From contig JNVV01000068.1 in the NCBI GenBank assembly GCA_000733355.1, forward strand, positions 62,001 to 126,000: a stretch of DNA of 64,000 bases. The letters run 5' to 3'. The DNA comes from Falciphora oryzae (lineage: Eukaryota > Ascomycota > Sordariomycetes > Magnaporthales > Magnaporthaceae). Below, one piece after another: positions 38,608 through 50,584 of this stretch (position 1 is its first letter; each line of letters begins with the position of its first letter). The position numbers were made by a program, and so were the translations under genes. The notes beneath the pieces were generated by a model. That model did not search any database and was not told where the DNA came from. It worked only from the letters and a program-made list of their open reading frames with translations.

Positions 38608-41214
38608 ATGAGCAACATGAGCCATCAGGCCCACGACTCGGAGCAGTTGCAACAGCTAGAGAGGCTCGAGAAGGAGAAACAACAAATCGAGCTGAAGATC
38701 GCTCGACTGAGGTCGACACCGGCCTCGCTGATCCCAAATTCGGACGCGTTCCCGCTATCATCCTCGCCCAACCGCACACCTCTATTCCGCAATGTTCGCC
38801 GGCAATCCGTCACACGGCCGGCAGCGCCGCCAATGTCGGCTTCGGCAAGTCATCATATTCAGGTATGCATGCCCGAGAGCGCGAGCGGGAGATGCTGTTG
38901 ATGTCTGCCTACCCAAGAAGCTGGCAGTTTGGCCCCGCCTCTGCCATCCCTCAGTTTCTAGCTTACTCACCTAGGATCATCTGTGTCTTAGACTACCCAC
39001 GAACTCGCGCATCCCATGAAGCGGGCCAGGACCATGTCCCAGCAGCAGCCTCGGGTTCGTTGTTCGGTCCCGATGGACCGGTCCGCTTCGGCAAGATCAA
39101 TGCAGTCGATGCCATTCACAGGCTCCGGCCCAGTAACACCCCCTCCTCCGGCAGCCTTTCAGCAACAGACAGCTCGCTTCGCCACGGCCGACCCGGCATC
39201 AAGAAACGGGCCATCAGAGAACCCTTACGGCAACGCCATGCAGCTCATGGGGAAGATGCAGCAACCCAGCAGCCAGCCCACCGAGATGCCAACGTTGACA
39301 GAGGGCCATGTCCTCGCCCCGGACGTTGGCATGGATGTCGCCATGTATCTCAAGTCATTCGACGAGAGCCTTCTGCCAGTAATGCTGGCCACTGGCGCGT
39401 CATTGCCTCAATGCCATGGACTCGAAGACTACACACAAACCGCCATGTCCGCCTGCGGCTCTCTCACCGAGGCGCCAACCCTGGAGGACCTCAGCATGAG
39501 CCGCCAAGCCAGCAACATGGTGATGAACGACGGGTCTTCGGTTGTCAGCCAGCTCCCTGTCGGTATGGTGCGCATCGCGTCACAAAGTTCCTACCACGAC
39601 ACTGGCGCCGCCACCGCAATGCAAGACTCGCTCTCGACTTCGCCCGGTAGCCAGCCTTCTTTGCTGAGGAAACGCCCCTCGCCGGCTGACCAGCAGGACT
39701 TCTCTCAAATGGGAGCCAGTCTCTCGGTGCCACCTCACATGTACTCGAGATCCGCGCCATCCTTCCAGCCAGATGACACCGCGATGAGCATGGAACGGTC
39801 CGACTCCTTGCAGTCCACCGACTCCCTGATGAGCAACACGTCACAGCCGCCGGACTGTGCCCCCGACACGTACCTGTCGATCCTGGCTCATCAGGCTTCG
39901 GTTGGCATGGAACGTACACAGTCCAACACGAGCATCAAGTCGACTCAATCACTGAAGCTGCGCGCAAAGGAGGCCATCAAGCGCCAAAACCTAAACGCCT
40001 CCAAGGCCCAGATGCTGAGACCGAGGCCCCCCCCTGCGCCTCCCAGCACCGAGCGCAAGAGCTCCCAGGGCGGCGTCGCCGAGAGCCTCTCTGGGCCTGA
40101 GGCCAGCGCGAGGGCCACTCAAAAGGACGGCAAGGCGCCCATCGCGGCAACAAAGAAGTACGAGCGCCCCAAGCACCCCAAGGTGTTCTGCGACAAGTGC
40201 CCGCAGTTGACCGAGTTCCGCGGCGAGCATGAGCTCCGGCGGCACATGGACGCCAAGCACAAGCGCTTGACCACCAAGTGGGTCTGCCGAGACCCGAGAT
40301 CAACCTCGGAAGGCCCGTCCTCGGTGGCGGCCTCGGGTCCATGGCCGGTGCAGCCGCTCAACAAGTGCAAGCAGTGCAATGCCAAGAAGCAGTACGGCGC
40401 ATACTACAATGCGGCCGCGCACCTGCGCAGAACGCACTTCAAGGAGAAGCCTACTCGGGCAAGGAATTCTAATGGCGCCGGCAAGGCCAAGAACGGCAGC
40501 TCGACGGCGGCGATGATCAAGGTTGAGGAGCAGGATCGCCGTGCCGGCAAAGGTGGAGGAGACTGGCCGCCAATGAACATCCTCAAGGAGTGGATGGAGG
40601 AGATCAGCGTCCGCGTCGGCGACGGCGACGATGACGACGAGCAGCAGCCAGAGGAGACAGTTGACGAGGATCAAGACGACGATGCCGATATGTCGCCCGA
40701 AGATGAACGGCCGGACATGGAGATGCCTGTCGAAGATGTCGATCTCGAGGCAGGCGCCCCCATGGCCATGCCAGACTCGCTGGAGCTCTTCGACAACTTC
40801 GGCGCCAACTACAGCCTTTACTCGTTTCCTGCAACCACCAGTGGTGGCACATTGAACCTCGGCGTGCAGACCCTGTCCGAGGGGAACAATCACCACAATG
40901 GCTTCTCTGGTGGCAGTGGTATGCCGCCTCTCTCCTCGGCGGGCTTCATCTACTGTCCTCCCCTTGACACGGCTGCTGCTGCGGCAGCGGGCATGTCTGG
41001 CGGCTCGCACTGGCCTACAGAAGCGTACCACAGCCCGTCTACCACGGCCACCATCACGCCGGCGAATATGGGATACAGCGCCGACGATGGCTCCGCGCTA
41101 ATGGCGGGTAGTCATTCGAATTACTCGCCCGAGGACCACCCCGAGTTCGAGTTTGACGCCGTCTTCCAGCCGACCGACGCCATGTTCCAGCAGCCTGTGG
41201 CTGTGAAGCACTGA
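38608..41214 (+). CDS. C2H2-type zinc-finger regulator with acidic tail
   Basis: Exons 38608-38862 and 38992-41214 (intron GTATGC...TCTTAG, phase 0) give 825 residues. Exon 1 encodes a short coiled coil ([22 protein letters not shown]). A long Ser/Gln/Met-rich middle follows. Two fingers lie near residues 484 and 544: [21 protein letters not shown] with MDAKH, and [26 protein letters not shown]. They are separated by a longer linker than in tandem C2H2 proteins and are preceded by the basic stretch [10 protein letters not shown]. The [13 protein letters not shown] motif is followed by an acidic region ([12 protein letters not shown]...), likely an activation domain. The layout matches a family of Pezizomycotina-specific C2H2 regulators known mostly as uncharacterised. 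Nuclear action is inferred. The target is unknown. Confidence 0.85.
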
Positions 41215-44200
41215 GCGCCCGATTGAGCCGACTCAGCTTCCGCTCAGCACACAACATCCTGCCAGCTGTATTCACCCTATCCTATACATATTCAGCCGTT
41301 TTCCGAACATCCGCTATCGTCTGTCTCATTTTACAGGCACAGCTATGCCTTTTTTTTTATAATGACTTTCGCTCTCCTCGATGAGTAGACTGCCCATTGT
41401 CTACTCTGTACATGTCAGTCTAATAACCCAGTCACTCCCGTTTCGCCTCGCTTGGAACCTTGAAAAAGGCAGCCGCAATGCGATGATGAGGGAGGACTGT
41501 AGACAAAATAATGGAAAAGAAAAAAAAACATTCGAAACACAACATCTATATGAAAAAAAGGAAGAAAACTTCAAACTGAAAAAAAATGACCAGGAGTATG
41601 GCAAGGAACATTCCTCCCTCCGCCTCCTGCAGGCAACACACCGCTTCTCCTTCGTGGTTGCCTGCGTTTCATCTCTCCCCGAGCCCTTAGTTTGTCCCCT
41701 GTGAGATTTCCTTCGGGTCACTTATTATCTGCTTCTTGTTATACTTATCTTTGTCGGTGGGATACGTTATGCTCTTTCTGGGTCGCCCAGCTGGATCCTC
41801 CAGGCAGCCGAGTCCCGAGTCTTGCTCTTCGCCACATCCGCCGCAGAATCCCCAGTCAAGGTGCCTGGGATACTCAAACAGATGGCGTGTTTAGCGAGGC
41901 CGGACTTCGTGCGGAGAAGCAACAGCTATGGGCAGAAGCAACTTCCGTAAAACGAAGTCTCTCGACGCCCGCGCGCCACCCACGGGGACTACAATGCGCC
42001 CTTTTTTTTTTCTTTTACCCCACCATACGACATTTAATCATGGGAGCAGGGGCGCAAGGCTCGCTCGCGACGGACCCGACTGGCTGGCCGGCAGGCGGTC
42101 GCGGTCCAAGGAGAGGAGTTGGAAGCCCCCGGGGGGCTCTCGACACCGGGCCTGGGGGCGCACAAAATGAAATGGGAGCGTTTGGAGTATTTGCTGGCGG
42201 TGGAGGCCGTCGACGGCGCTAGGCTCTGTTGATTTGGTTGATCGTAGGCGCTTGTGATGAGGAGCGCCATTTCGTATTCCGGTTCGAAGCTCGTGGCCGG
42301 CTTTCTTGGAGTTTTTAGTGGTTCTTGGCGTTATTTCATATTTTTATGATCCATTTCCTTTCTTTCCTTGATCTCCTATCATTACTTGCGCACGACTTGT
42401 GGCTCTGGCAGCGATCTCCCAGGTAATTTGCCCTTGGATGTTTGGGATAAGGAAGGCTTTCACGGGCGAGGGTGGGATGGCGCTTTTGGAGAATTTTGGT
42501 CGCCTTCTTTTTTGCCCAGCAAAAAGAAAAGGTCAAGGGTTTTCTTTGCTCTCGAAGTCCACGCGGACGTGGGAACGAACGCCGGCGGGGAGACGAAGTT
42601 TTAGCGAGCGACTCGTCTTCTCGCATTTCCTTTGCTGGTCTAAGGGCGTTATCGGCAGCAACGATCGTTACCGTCATTGTCGTTGCGGGCGCCAAGAGAC
42701 AGGGGATTTTTATTTTATCTGGACACGCCTTGCCGTTTTTAGTAGGGGATCTGCACCAAAAGAGGGGCGTGACCGTCCGCAACGATGAGAGGAAACTGAC
42801 AGGGGGCAGACGAAGGTACCCAACTTGCAGGGAGTCGTTTGAAGCCAAAACTAAGCCTAATTTGTACTAGTTGCCCAGCCAAATTGGCTCATGCCCTTGT
42901 TCTTAGGTCGTTTTCGTCACGATTGAAAAAAAAGGAATACGGTCACGGCGGTGCGGGATCCCTATGCTGCAGAAGTTCGTGCTTCCTGCAAATTTATAAG
43001 CAAATAAGAAGCTATTCGCCATAGCAAACAACGCCCGCGATGGAAGCCGATCCCGACGAGCATATACGTACCGTGGCGGTGGTGGTAACTGTTATTGCAA
43101 TTCTCCAGAGGAAAACGGTCGGCGCTAGTTGAGGTTACTCGAGTTTGCGATTGGGAGGCTATCTGGGAGTTGGGAATAGCTTCAAAAAGCACGTCGCCGG
43201 CCTTTGTTGCCTGGGTATCGAAGGGAAGTTGAGAAGACATTTTTTTCGTGATAATTTGTGCTAATTTTGGCCTGCAAAGGCAGGTTCGTCATGTTGTGTC
43301 TTGACGGCAACGATCTCTGTGCCCCTCCCCCTCCACCTCTGGACACAGCCCCTGTTTTTTGGCGGACGGCCGCTGACTGGGGGACCCTGACGGTACTTTT
43401 GGCCCCCCTGCAGCAATTCTTGTACCTCTGCAACGACAATGACGGTAACGATCGTTGCTGCCGATAACGCCCTAAACCACAGCATGATAATGCCGTTTAT
43501 GAATTCCAATTATTCTACATGAATTCCTTTGCCAAATACTCGCTGCGTGACGCCTGGGACAAGAAAAGGGTGGGAAGTGACGCTTTTTCACGACGCATCA
43601 AGTCAGTCAGCACACAGTACCTCCTTGATCCAGAGACTGCGCTGGCTGCAAAAAAAGATCACGACCCAAAAAGGGAATAAGATGATGAGTGTCAGGGATT
43701 AGCCTCTGGGATGGGACTGCCGTCTCGAGGCATAGCTGCCGCGACGCAGCCACGCAAAAGCTAAACCGCCGTCAAGGGTCGTGATGACACGACGATTCCC
43801 GTTTGCGTATTGGACCGACGGCTGGTTTGTTGGTTTGTCTCCCCTCGTCCCATGCCCTCGGCCTGGCTGGCGGCGCTTGCTGTCGTTCTTCCGAGTCGTG
43901 AGACCACGTGTGCGCCGGGCCCTTCCCAGGCTCCCCGGTTCCTAGGATCATGGTCGCGAGGCCGGTTTGCTTCGGAAGCTCGGCGGGTCCGGGGGAGAAT
44001 CGACGAGACTCGGGATATGGTGGGTTGGAAAAGGACAAAGACCACTCACGACGTGTCACCACAGAAAGCCGGGAGTTTTTCCTGGATGTCCCACAACACC
44101 AGGGGGGAAAGGGTAAATCTACTGTTGGGGCTCAGGATTAGTAAACAAGTAGGAGGGGAAAAAAACAATTCGTTTCGTTTCGTTTCCCAGGCCCTGCTCT

Positions 44201-46266
44201 CTGGGGGACGGCGATCATCTAGGAGGATCGGGGTTCGTTCGGATGCGCGGCGACTCCACTGATTTCCGGGGTGGCTTGCTTTTCGACTCGCGGTGAGCAA
44301 ACCCACGCATCTCTCATGCTTGGCTCGGCCGATCTGGTGCTAGTCTACCGCAAAAGGCTGGCTGAAACCAAAGAAAAAGCAAAAGACGGCAACAGGCACT
44401 AAACGGAAGAAGGATAGAGCAGGTGTGGATGAGGAAGGTGTCAACCCTTGCCTTGTGTTGTTTTGAGCGATCTCCTGTCTCTTTTCGTTTCTTCTTGGAA
44501 ATGAGGAGCTCGTGCGGATCTATCGCGGAGGAAATAGATGACGAGGGAGACACGGAGAGGCTAGCGAAGAAGGCGACGATCTGGATATCCCGCGTGGTCA
44601 AGGAACGAGAACACGAATCGCCATTCCAGGCCCGCTAAGCGCATGCAGCGAGGATGGGCAGCAGCAAGCCACCCAAGCGTGGAAAAGGTGCCCGTAGTCT
44701 GGGCGGAACGGTGACGTCAAGGCCGCAGTCGGTGCCCAGGATGGATGGATGGATGATCTGGATATCCTTGCACCAGTGTAGCCGGTGTGCTCAGCCACCC
44801 CCGAGGAAACAGCCCTCCCATCGACACTCGAGCCAGGCCTCGATTCCGAGTTTCGATACGATGTTCTTGTTTGACTGGGGCTGGATTTTGGCTCGAGAAA
44901 TCTCGGCTGCCCTCGAAGCCGACCAGAGCGCCCAAAAACACCGAGTAAATAAACGCGGCATGGCAGCAGCAGGGGATGGACGACGGCGCGCTCGTGACAG
45001 ATTGAAAGGTCCATTGGCAGCTGCCTGTCTCGACTCCCGCACGGCCATCGCCCGTGCTTTGCTCTCATGGCCTGGGACCGGCTCCAAGTTGGGACCAAGA
45101 TCGCGCGGTTTCCGACAGACAGCGGGCGACAGACAGAAAACATCCCCCTCTTGTGGCGAGCAGCGCTAGTCTCAATGCTCCATTGGATCTCGAGATCCTC
45201 CCAACTCACATCTTGCGGGAGAGACGGCAGGTTGAGAGCATGCTGACCGTCTGCTTCTCTTGATGGGCAAATTTGCCCGTTTTGGAGGAACGAGACCTCC
45301 GCCCAGGTCAAGCCACCAGCCTAGAGCCTAGTAGTCGAGCCGGCCCATCATGGCGCCTACGCCACCCAGCCAACTCTCTGTTGGGCTCCGCAAGGCCCAG
45401 AAGATTCACCTCCGGATCGCAGCCAGCACGGGGGGCTGGTATTTGCGAAACAGTCTCAACAGTCTCGGCGCCGTGGCTAAACCTAACTCTCAAGAACCAA
45501 GAGGGCCGGTTGACAGAAAAAAAGCTGGGCGCCAGAGCCATGACTAGGAGCCTCAGGCCCGGGAGTTTTTCGCCGCCCCTCTGCCCAGCCATACCTGCAT
45601 CCAGATACCCAGGAATCGGGGACCTTTCACCTTTTCGAGAAGGGCTAAGGGGCAATGCGGAGTCATGCGCGAGCAGGTCGCACAGAGGACTGCACCCTGT
45701 CCACCAGTCTTGCCCTGGCCGTGCCAGGCAAAGCCTTGCGACGCCCTATTATCCGAGAGGGACCCCCCCCCCCCCCAAGATAAACTCACCCCGGAACACG
45801 CCCGCCGTCGCGTGGTTTTTTGAGAACTGACTGCGGGTGTAAATCTTCGGGCTCACTCTCTCCCTCCCTCCCTCTCCACCCCACACCCCAGGGGTCTGCT
45901 GTCTCCCCCACCAGGATATCCTTGGCGGTAAGCCTATCTTGTTTACTTGTTCGACAAACCAAGGCTTGTCTCCCAATATAACCGACTGTTCCTACGTCCC
46001 TGGCTCGGCCTACGTTTACGCTTATCTCCTTATAACCTGCCTACCTATTCTCCATCTACCATCAAACCACCTACCCCGTCACCACAGTCCTTCCCCATGG
46101 GGCGACGACGGCCAGTGGCACCAACCTCACCGGATTAAATGAGCACGCACTGCACACGGCCGCCCTATGCCGCCCACGGACGTCCGAGAACCGAGTCGAG
46201 GAGGAGGTTGGCATCGCGCGCCGTGCTGGAGATTCCCGGAGCCGCCATCACGCCCGCGACACCGCC
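41215..46266. other. Gene-free region, 5 kb, carrying a transposon
   Basis: Holds the 3' flank of the C2H2 gene, the 829-bp element at 42644-43472 and the upstream region of the rhodopsin-domain gene (pyrimidine-rich at 45840-46100). ORFs of 150-237 codons (for example 44598-45311 minus) show no domain, no consistent codon bias and heavy overlap with other frames. Confidence 0.55.
42644..43472. mobile_element. Non-autonomous DNA transposon (MITE), PIF-Harbinger-like
   Basis: A perfect 43-bp terminal inverted repeat: left 42644-42686, right 43430-43472, starting GGGCGTTATCGGCAGCAACG. The element is flanked by direct copies of TAA (42641-42643 and 43473-43475), as expected for the 3-bp TWA target duplication of PIF-Harbinger elements. 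The TIR itself contains the palindrome CGATCG. The interior of 743 bp has no transposase frame, so it would need a transposase in trans. Identical TIRs suggest recent insertion or strong constraint. The superfamily call rests only on TSD and TIR form; a Tc1/mariner element with a TA duplication is the main alternative. Confidence 0.85.
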
Positions 46267-48102
46267 ATGGGCGACTTCGATGCTGAATTTGTCGAGGACG
46301 TCAAAGTGCAGAGTTGGTCTCTGTATTCCGTCTGCATGCTCTTTATCCTGCTGCGGCTGTACGTCTGCCCCCTCCGCCCAATATCAACGGCCACCCTGCT
46401 CTCTCTCGCATTAACCATGGGGGGAAGGCTTCTGGTCGAGATAAGACGGATGTAGATGCCAAGAAAGCCAACCCAATACTGACCGGACCCAAAGATTTTC
46501 GAAGCTGAAGAGGATAGGCGCCCTAGAGAAAGACGACTATGTTATGATTCTAGCAGCAGTAAGTGTTCATTTTTGTTCCACTCTGTCGCCCTTGTCAAAC
46601 GAACCCTTACTGATGGTGCAACTGTGCGGCCCAGGGGCTATACACCGCCTTGATTGTCAGCCTCAATGTTATCTGCCAAGGAGGCGGCTCGAATCTTTAC
46701 CCGCCAGAGCTGGCGGGGACTTTCACCGAGATCGAGATCCAAGATCGCATTTACGGATCCAAAATTGTCATGTAGGATACGGCGAAGCACGTTTTGCTAT
46801 ATAGTTTCCCCCTGGCCACCCCTAGACTCGACTAGTGGCCAAGTCGCCAGGGGTGTGATCATTTACGGGCTTTGAAACCGAAAGCTAACCTCTCCCCCAT
46901 GGAGCAGCGTCAGCGAGCAAGCCATGCTCAACGTCATCTACAGCATCAAGGCCTGCATGCTCATCATGTACACGCGCCTGACGCTGGGCCTAGTGACGCA
47001 GCACATGGTGCGGTACCTGGCCTGGTACGTGTTCGTGGGCTGGGCGGCCACCGAGGTCGCCTTCTTCACGGCCTGTCGGCCCGTCGAGGGGTACTGGGCC
47101 ATGCCGCCGCCGGACCCGCAGTGCGCGACGCTGCAGCGCTACGCTGTGGTGCAGGGCTGCTTCAACATCTCGAGCGACTTGCTGATGCTCTGGGTGCCCA
47201 TCCCGCTGATCCTCAGGGTCAACGTGCCGTGGCCGCAAAAGGCCATGCTGCTGTCCATCTTCTCGCTCGGCGGCTTCGTCGTCGCCGCCGCCCTGCTCAC
47301 AAAGATCTTCAACCTCACAAACATCTGGGACCCAAACTACATGCACTGGTACGTGCGCGAGGCCTCGGTCGCCATCTACGTCTCAAACATACCCGTCGTC
47401 TGGCCGCTGCTGCGCGACTGGTTCCCCTGCCTGCGCCACCTCTACTCCGTCGGCGGCAGCAACAGGCAGTCCGGGCACTACCACCACCACGGGAGCCGCG
47501 GGCGCGGACGCGGCGCCGGCGAGTCGACGCTCAACCACCGCAAGTTCGGCATCTTCTGCTCCTTCATCACCACAGGCTGCGGCGGGGTCAGCACCGTCTC
47601 GCGGACGGTGCCGGGCGAGTCGAGGCGCGGCGGCGGAACCTTCCGCAGCTGGCCCGGCACCAGCCGCAGCGCGACGGAGCAGGACCTCGAGATGGGCCTC
47701 AAGGGCGGCGGCGAGACGCGGGGAGAAGGAGGAGGAGGCGGCGGGTCCCGCGGCCGCGATGCGAGCTCGAGCACGGAGCGCATACTGGTCCGGCCGGCGC
47801 CCGCGAGCCTGGCGCCGTCGCCGTCGCCGTCGCCCGCCAAGATGCTGGCCGCCGGCGGCGCCGTGGCGGGCCTGAACACGACCGAGGTGCGCGCGCTCGA
47901 GATCAAGGACAGGACGCGGGCGGGCGTCGCGGGCGGCTTCGGCGCTATACGCGTCGAGAGGACGATCGAGGTCACGGCCGAGGACAGGCGGCGGAGCCCG
48001 TCCATCGTGGCTCTGGACAGCCAGGAGGGCGGCACGTGCATTTACAACTGGGAGCAAAGTGGGATTTCCAAGCACTATGTTGGCGTATACGCCGGGAGGT
48101 AG
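46267..48102 (+). CDS. Rhodopsin-domain integral membrane protein (PTH11-related)
   Basis: Four exons: 46267-46358, 46495-46558, 46635-46771 and 46908-48102, giving 495 residues with matching phases. It has the typical order of the fungal rhodopsin domain: a first helix WSLYSVCMLFILLRLFSKLK, then ALEKDDYVMILAAGLYTALIV, a loop with GGGSNLYPPEL, the SEQAMLNVIYSIKACMLIMY helix, YLAWYVFVGWAATEVAFF, the CRPVEGYW motif with a later Cys (disulphide pair), SSDLLMLWVPIPLIL, LLSIFSLGGFVVAAALL, and a final helix SVAIYVSNIPVVWPLL. About seven helices are followed by a long, disordered cytoplasmic tail rich in Gly/Arg/Ser. Members resemble G-protein-coupled receptors, and some act in surface or nutrient sensing. 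The ligand is unknown. The upstream frame is open, but MGDFDAEF is the best start. Confidence 0.85.
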
Positions 48103-48561
48103 GATTGTCTTGTCGGTGTCTTCTTTTTGCTTTTATTTTAGATTCCCCTGTATAAAAATGCAAACTATGTATGTACCTGCCGTTAGCCAAAAGTCTTTGG
48201 TTCGTCGGCTTTTCAGAGCGAGAAGACGAAGTGTTGGCACAACGCCCCGAAAACCGAGTTTGGCAATGTCACACTTTCAAAAAAAAAAAAAAAAAAAAAA
48301 AAAACATGATGGCATCTATTAATCAAGTCGGCCAGCGTTAATACAAGCCCCAGGTATATCCACAAACCACCAACGATTCCCGGTTCCAGAGAAGCCCGGT
48401 TCCAGCAAGAGAAAGAATAACAAACATCTGGGGTATCTTTTAAACGCGAAGTATCCGGCTCCTTGGGAATCTGTTATCATCACGTCGGTATCTTTCCATA
48501 GACAAAACAACAAAAAGAAAAAGGGGTATAACAAAACAAAATGTGTAAACCAGGAAGAAAA
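48103..48561. other. Intergenic region between converging genes
   Basis: 3' flanks of the rhodopsin-domain gene and of the beta-barrel gene, with a 26-A run at 48279-48304. Confidence 0.65.
48279..48304 (+). repeat. Poly(A) tract, 26 bases
   Basis: A homopolymer about 180 bp after the rhodopsin-domain stop codon. No tail-plus-duplication pattern of a retroinsertion could be made out. Confidence 0.8.
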
Positions 48562-49518
48562 TCATAGCCACCTCCACTGCCCAACAACTCTCCCATCCTC
48601 CTCTCGCGCCAGCCTCTGGAACGCAGACGGCGACAAGTCCAGATCTGTGGGCTGGCAGCCCTCGCATCGATCAACGACCGTGACGTCAACCGACTCCTCG
48701 CCGCGCCCGACCCGTATCTTCTTGCCGCAGATGGGATTGTTGTTGGGGTTGCCGTCGCCCTGGTTCGCGGCCGCGTCGAACACGCTCCGGGCCACGGCGG
48801 CGATCATGTCGCCGCCGCCGTGCGAGCCGCCGCACGCGCCCAGGGCCGGGTCGTAAAAGGTCAGCTCGCCCTCGTGGGTCCTGCCGCCGTCGCGGCCCGG
48901 GAGCGGCAGGTCCTTTTGCGAGTTGTTCTTGCGTGTCGAGAGGCCGGCGGCGAGGCCGATAATGAGGATCAGGAGGAGGAGGGCGACGGCGGCGGCGACG
49001 ATGAGGAAGACGCGCCGCCGCATGCCGAGGTACTTGCGGTCCGGGGGCATCGCGGCGTCCAGGCGGGCTCGGCGGCTGGAGCGCGCTGCTACTGCCCCCG
49101 CGGCCGCCTTGTCGCTGCCGATCGGCGGTTCCTCGGCCTGCTCGACCGTCGCCGGTGTCTCGCCGCACGGGAGGGGCTGCTGCTGCCGCTGCTGCTGCTG
49201 CTGGGCCTCCTTGGCAAGCGATGCCTGCTGGGCGAGCTCGTCGTCGTCGCTCGTGCTCGGGGCGGCGGGGGTCGGGATAGCGGGAGGAGGGGTGGCGGTA
49301 GCCAGGGGCTTTCGCTGAAACGACGAGAGGCGCCGTGGCGGCGGCGGCGGCGGCGCGGGCGCGACGGCCTCCGGGTCCCCTGGCGCGGCGCCGCCGCCGA
49401 TGGGGAAGAGACGGTTCAGGCGGCTTCTTCGCTTGGGCTGCTGGGCTCGCGGCTCCCACTCAAGCTCGTAGGTTGGCTCTGGTGCCTGGGGAGGCGTAGG
49501 GCGGGCTTGGTCAGCCAT
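48562..49518 (-). CDS. Membrane-anchored double-psi beta-barrel (RlpA/expansin-like) protein
   Basis: A single exon of 318 residues. Residues 1-165 are disordered: Pro-rich tracts, a poly-Gln segment (QQQQQRQQQ) and many Ala. A basic KYLGMRRR flank precedes a transmembrane helix at about 170-193 (VFLIVAAAVALLLLILIIG), then STRKNN. The C-terminal 100 residues form a double-psi beta-barrel: GELTFYDPALGACGG, DMIAAVARSVFD, CGKKIRV, VDVTVVDRCEGCQPTDLDLS and AFQRLA. The VVDRC and DLDLS blocks carry the Asp residues typical of RlpA/EG45-like folds. With an N-in/C-out topology, the barrel would face the cell wall, where such domains bind or loosen polysaccharide. Activity is unproven. The domain call is strong; the topology is inferred. 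Confidence 0.85.
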   Translation of the reverse strand: MADQARPTPPQAPEPTYELEWEPRAQQPKRRSRLNRLFPIGGGAAPGDPEAVAPAPPPPPPRRLSSFQRKPLATATPPPAIPTPAAPSTSDDDELAQQASLAKEAQQQQQRQQQPLPCGETPATVEQAEEPPIGSDKAAAGAVAARSSRRARLDAAMPPDRKYLGMRRRVFLIVAAAVALLLLILIIGLAAGLSTRKNNSQKDLPLPGRDGGRTHEGELTFYDPALGACGGSHGGGDMIAAVARSVFDAAANQGDGNPNNNPICGKKIRVGRGEESVDVTVVDRCEGCQPTDLDLSPSAFQRLAREEDGRVVGQWRWL

Positions 49519-50584
49519 TTTTGGCTCGGGGTTTAGGTCTTGGAGGCTCTCGTAGCGCAGCCAGCCCTCGCTTCTTGTTTACTATTTTCGTAACTCGGCC
49601 AATCGCGATGCTGAGATTGAGGGTCTGCGGTTTAGAGCTTCGAGCTAGGCCATCGTGGGCGACTCTGGTGGATGAATTTGTAAGCGGGAAGGCCCAAGAT
49701 TTGTACCTGTCTCTCGGAGAGAAGAACAAGATCGCTCGTGAGGCTGAGGCCCTGGCAGCGCCCGCTGTGACGACGACGGGTTGAAGCAGTTGGCGACGAC
49801 GCGAGAGGAGAAAAAAGTCATTTGCGTCATGATCTGCACAGAAACCTGCCAGGGTCCTGGCCAAGGACGCGGAGGGCGCTAGCCGCTCTGGGACTAAACC
49901 CCTGGCCTCGAATGCGGGGGGGCCGTGCTCGAGCTCGACGGCCCCAGATTCTCGTGCGGATTTTCCAACATGAGACTTCAATGAATGCCAACTTCAATTC
50001 TCCATGTTCGCGCGCCTCGGCCGCCAAAACTCCAGCTCCTGACGGGACCGGGATTCACCGACTGTCAGCAACCAAGCTAATATCAGCCCTGGCCCTGACC
50101 CGATCCTCCGGGTTCATATCACGAAGCCGGATTCTGCGTGAAGCCACAGACAACTTCACACCCCGCCCTTGTTGACCATCCGTCTCGATCTGGTGGATAT
50201 TCTCCGAGCTCGGGAACTAACTATCAGTATCTGCACTCGAGCAAGCGTTTGACCTACTCTGCCTTCCTCAAGCCGGATCATCGCTAACACGGCCCCCGCA
50301 GCACACGATTTTGCCCACTACCACGGAGCCGCAGATGCACTTCAGATATGCCCATGATACAGAGCGACTCGGACTATTCCTTCGTGCAGAGGACTTGTTA
50401 CTTTCAGTGTGGTTACCGCAATCACTCCCCGGGGATGATAGCGCACTGGGCTGCTCTGGATTTTCTATCCAGGGGCCCCCGTTTCCGGATTCTTTATCCT
50501 CGTTCGACAACATACTGGGACTAGATATAGGCATACAACATATTCCGCAGAGACGCCGCTTGAACCGATCCGAAATATCCGCCC
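49519..50584. other. Intergenic region
   Basis: Upstream region of the beta-barrel gene and 3' flank of the oxygenase gene. Short overlapping ORFs only. Confidence 0.6.

Noticed and set aside
44598..45311. 237-codon minus-strand ORF
   Set aside because: No recognisable motif and competing open frames on the other strand; cannot be supported as a gene.
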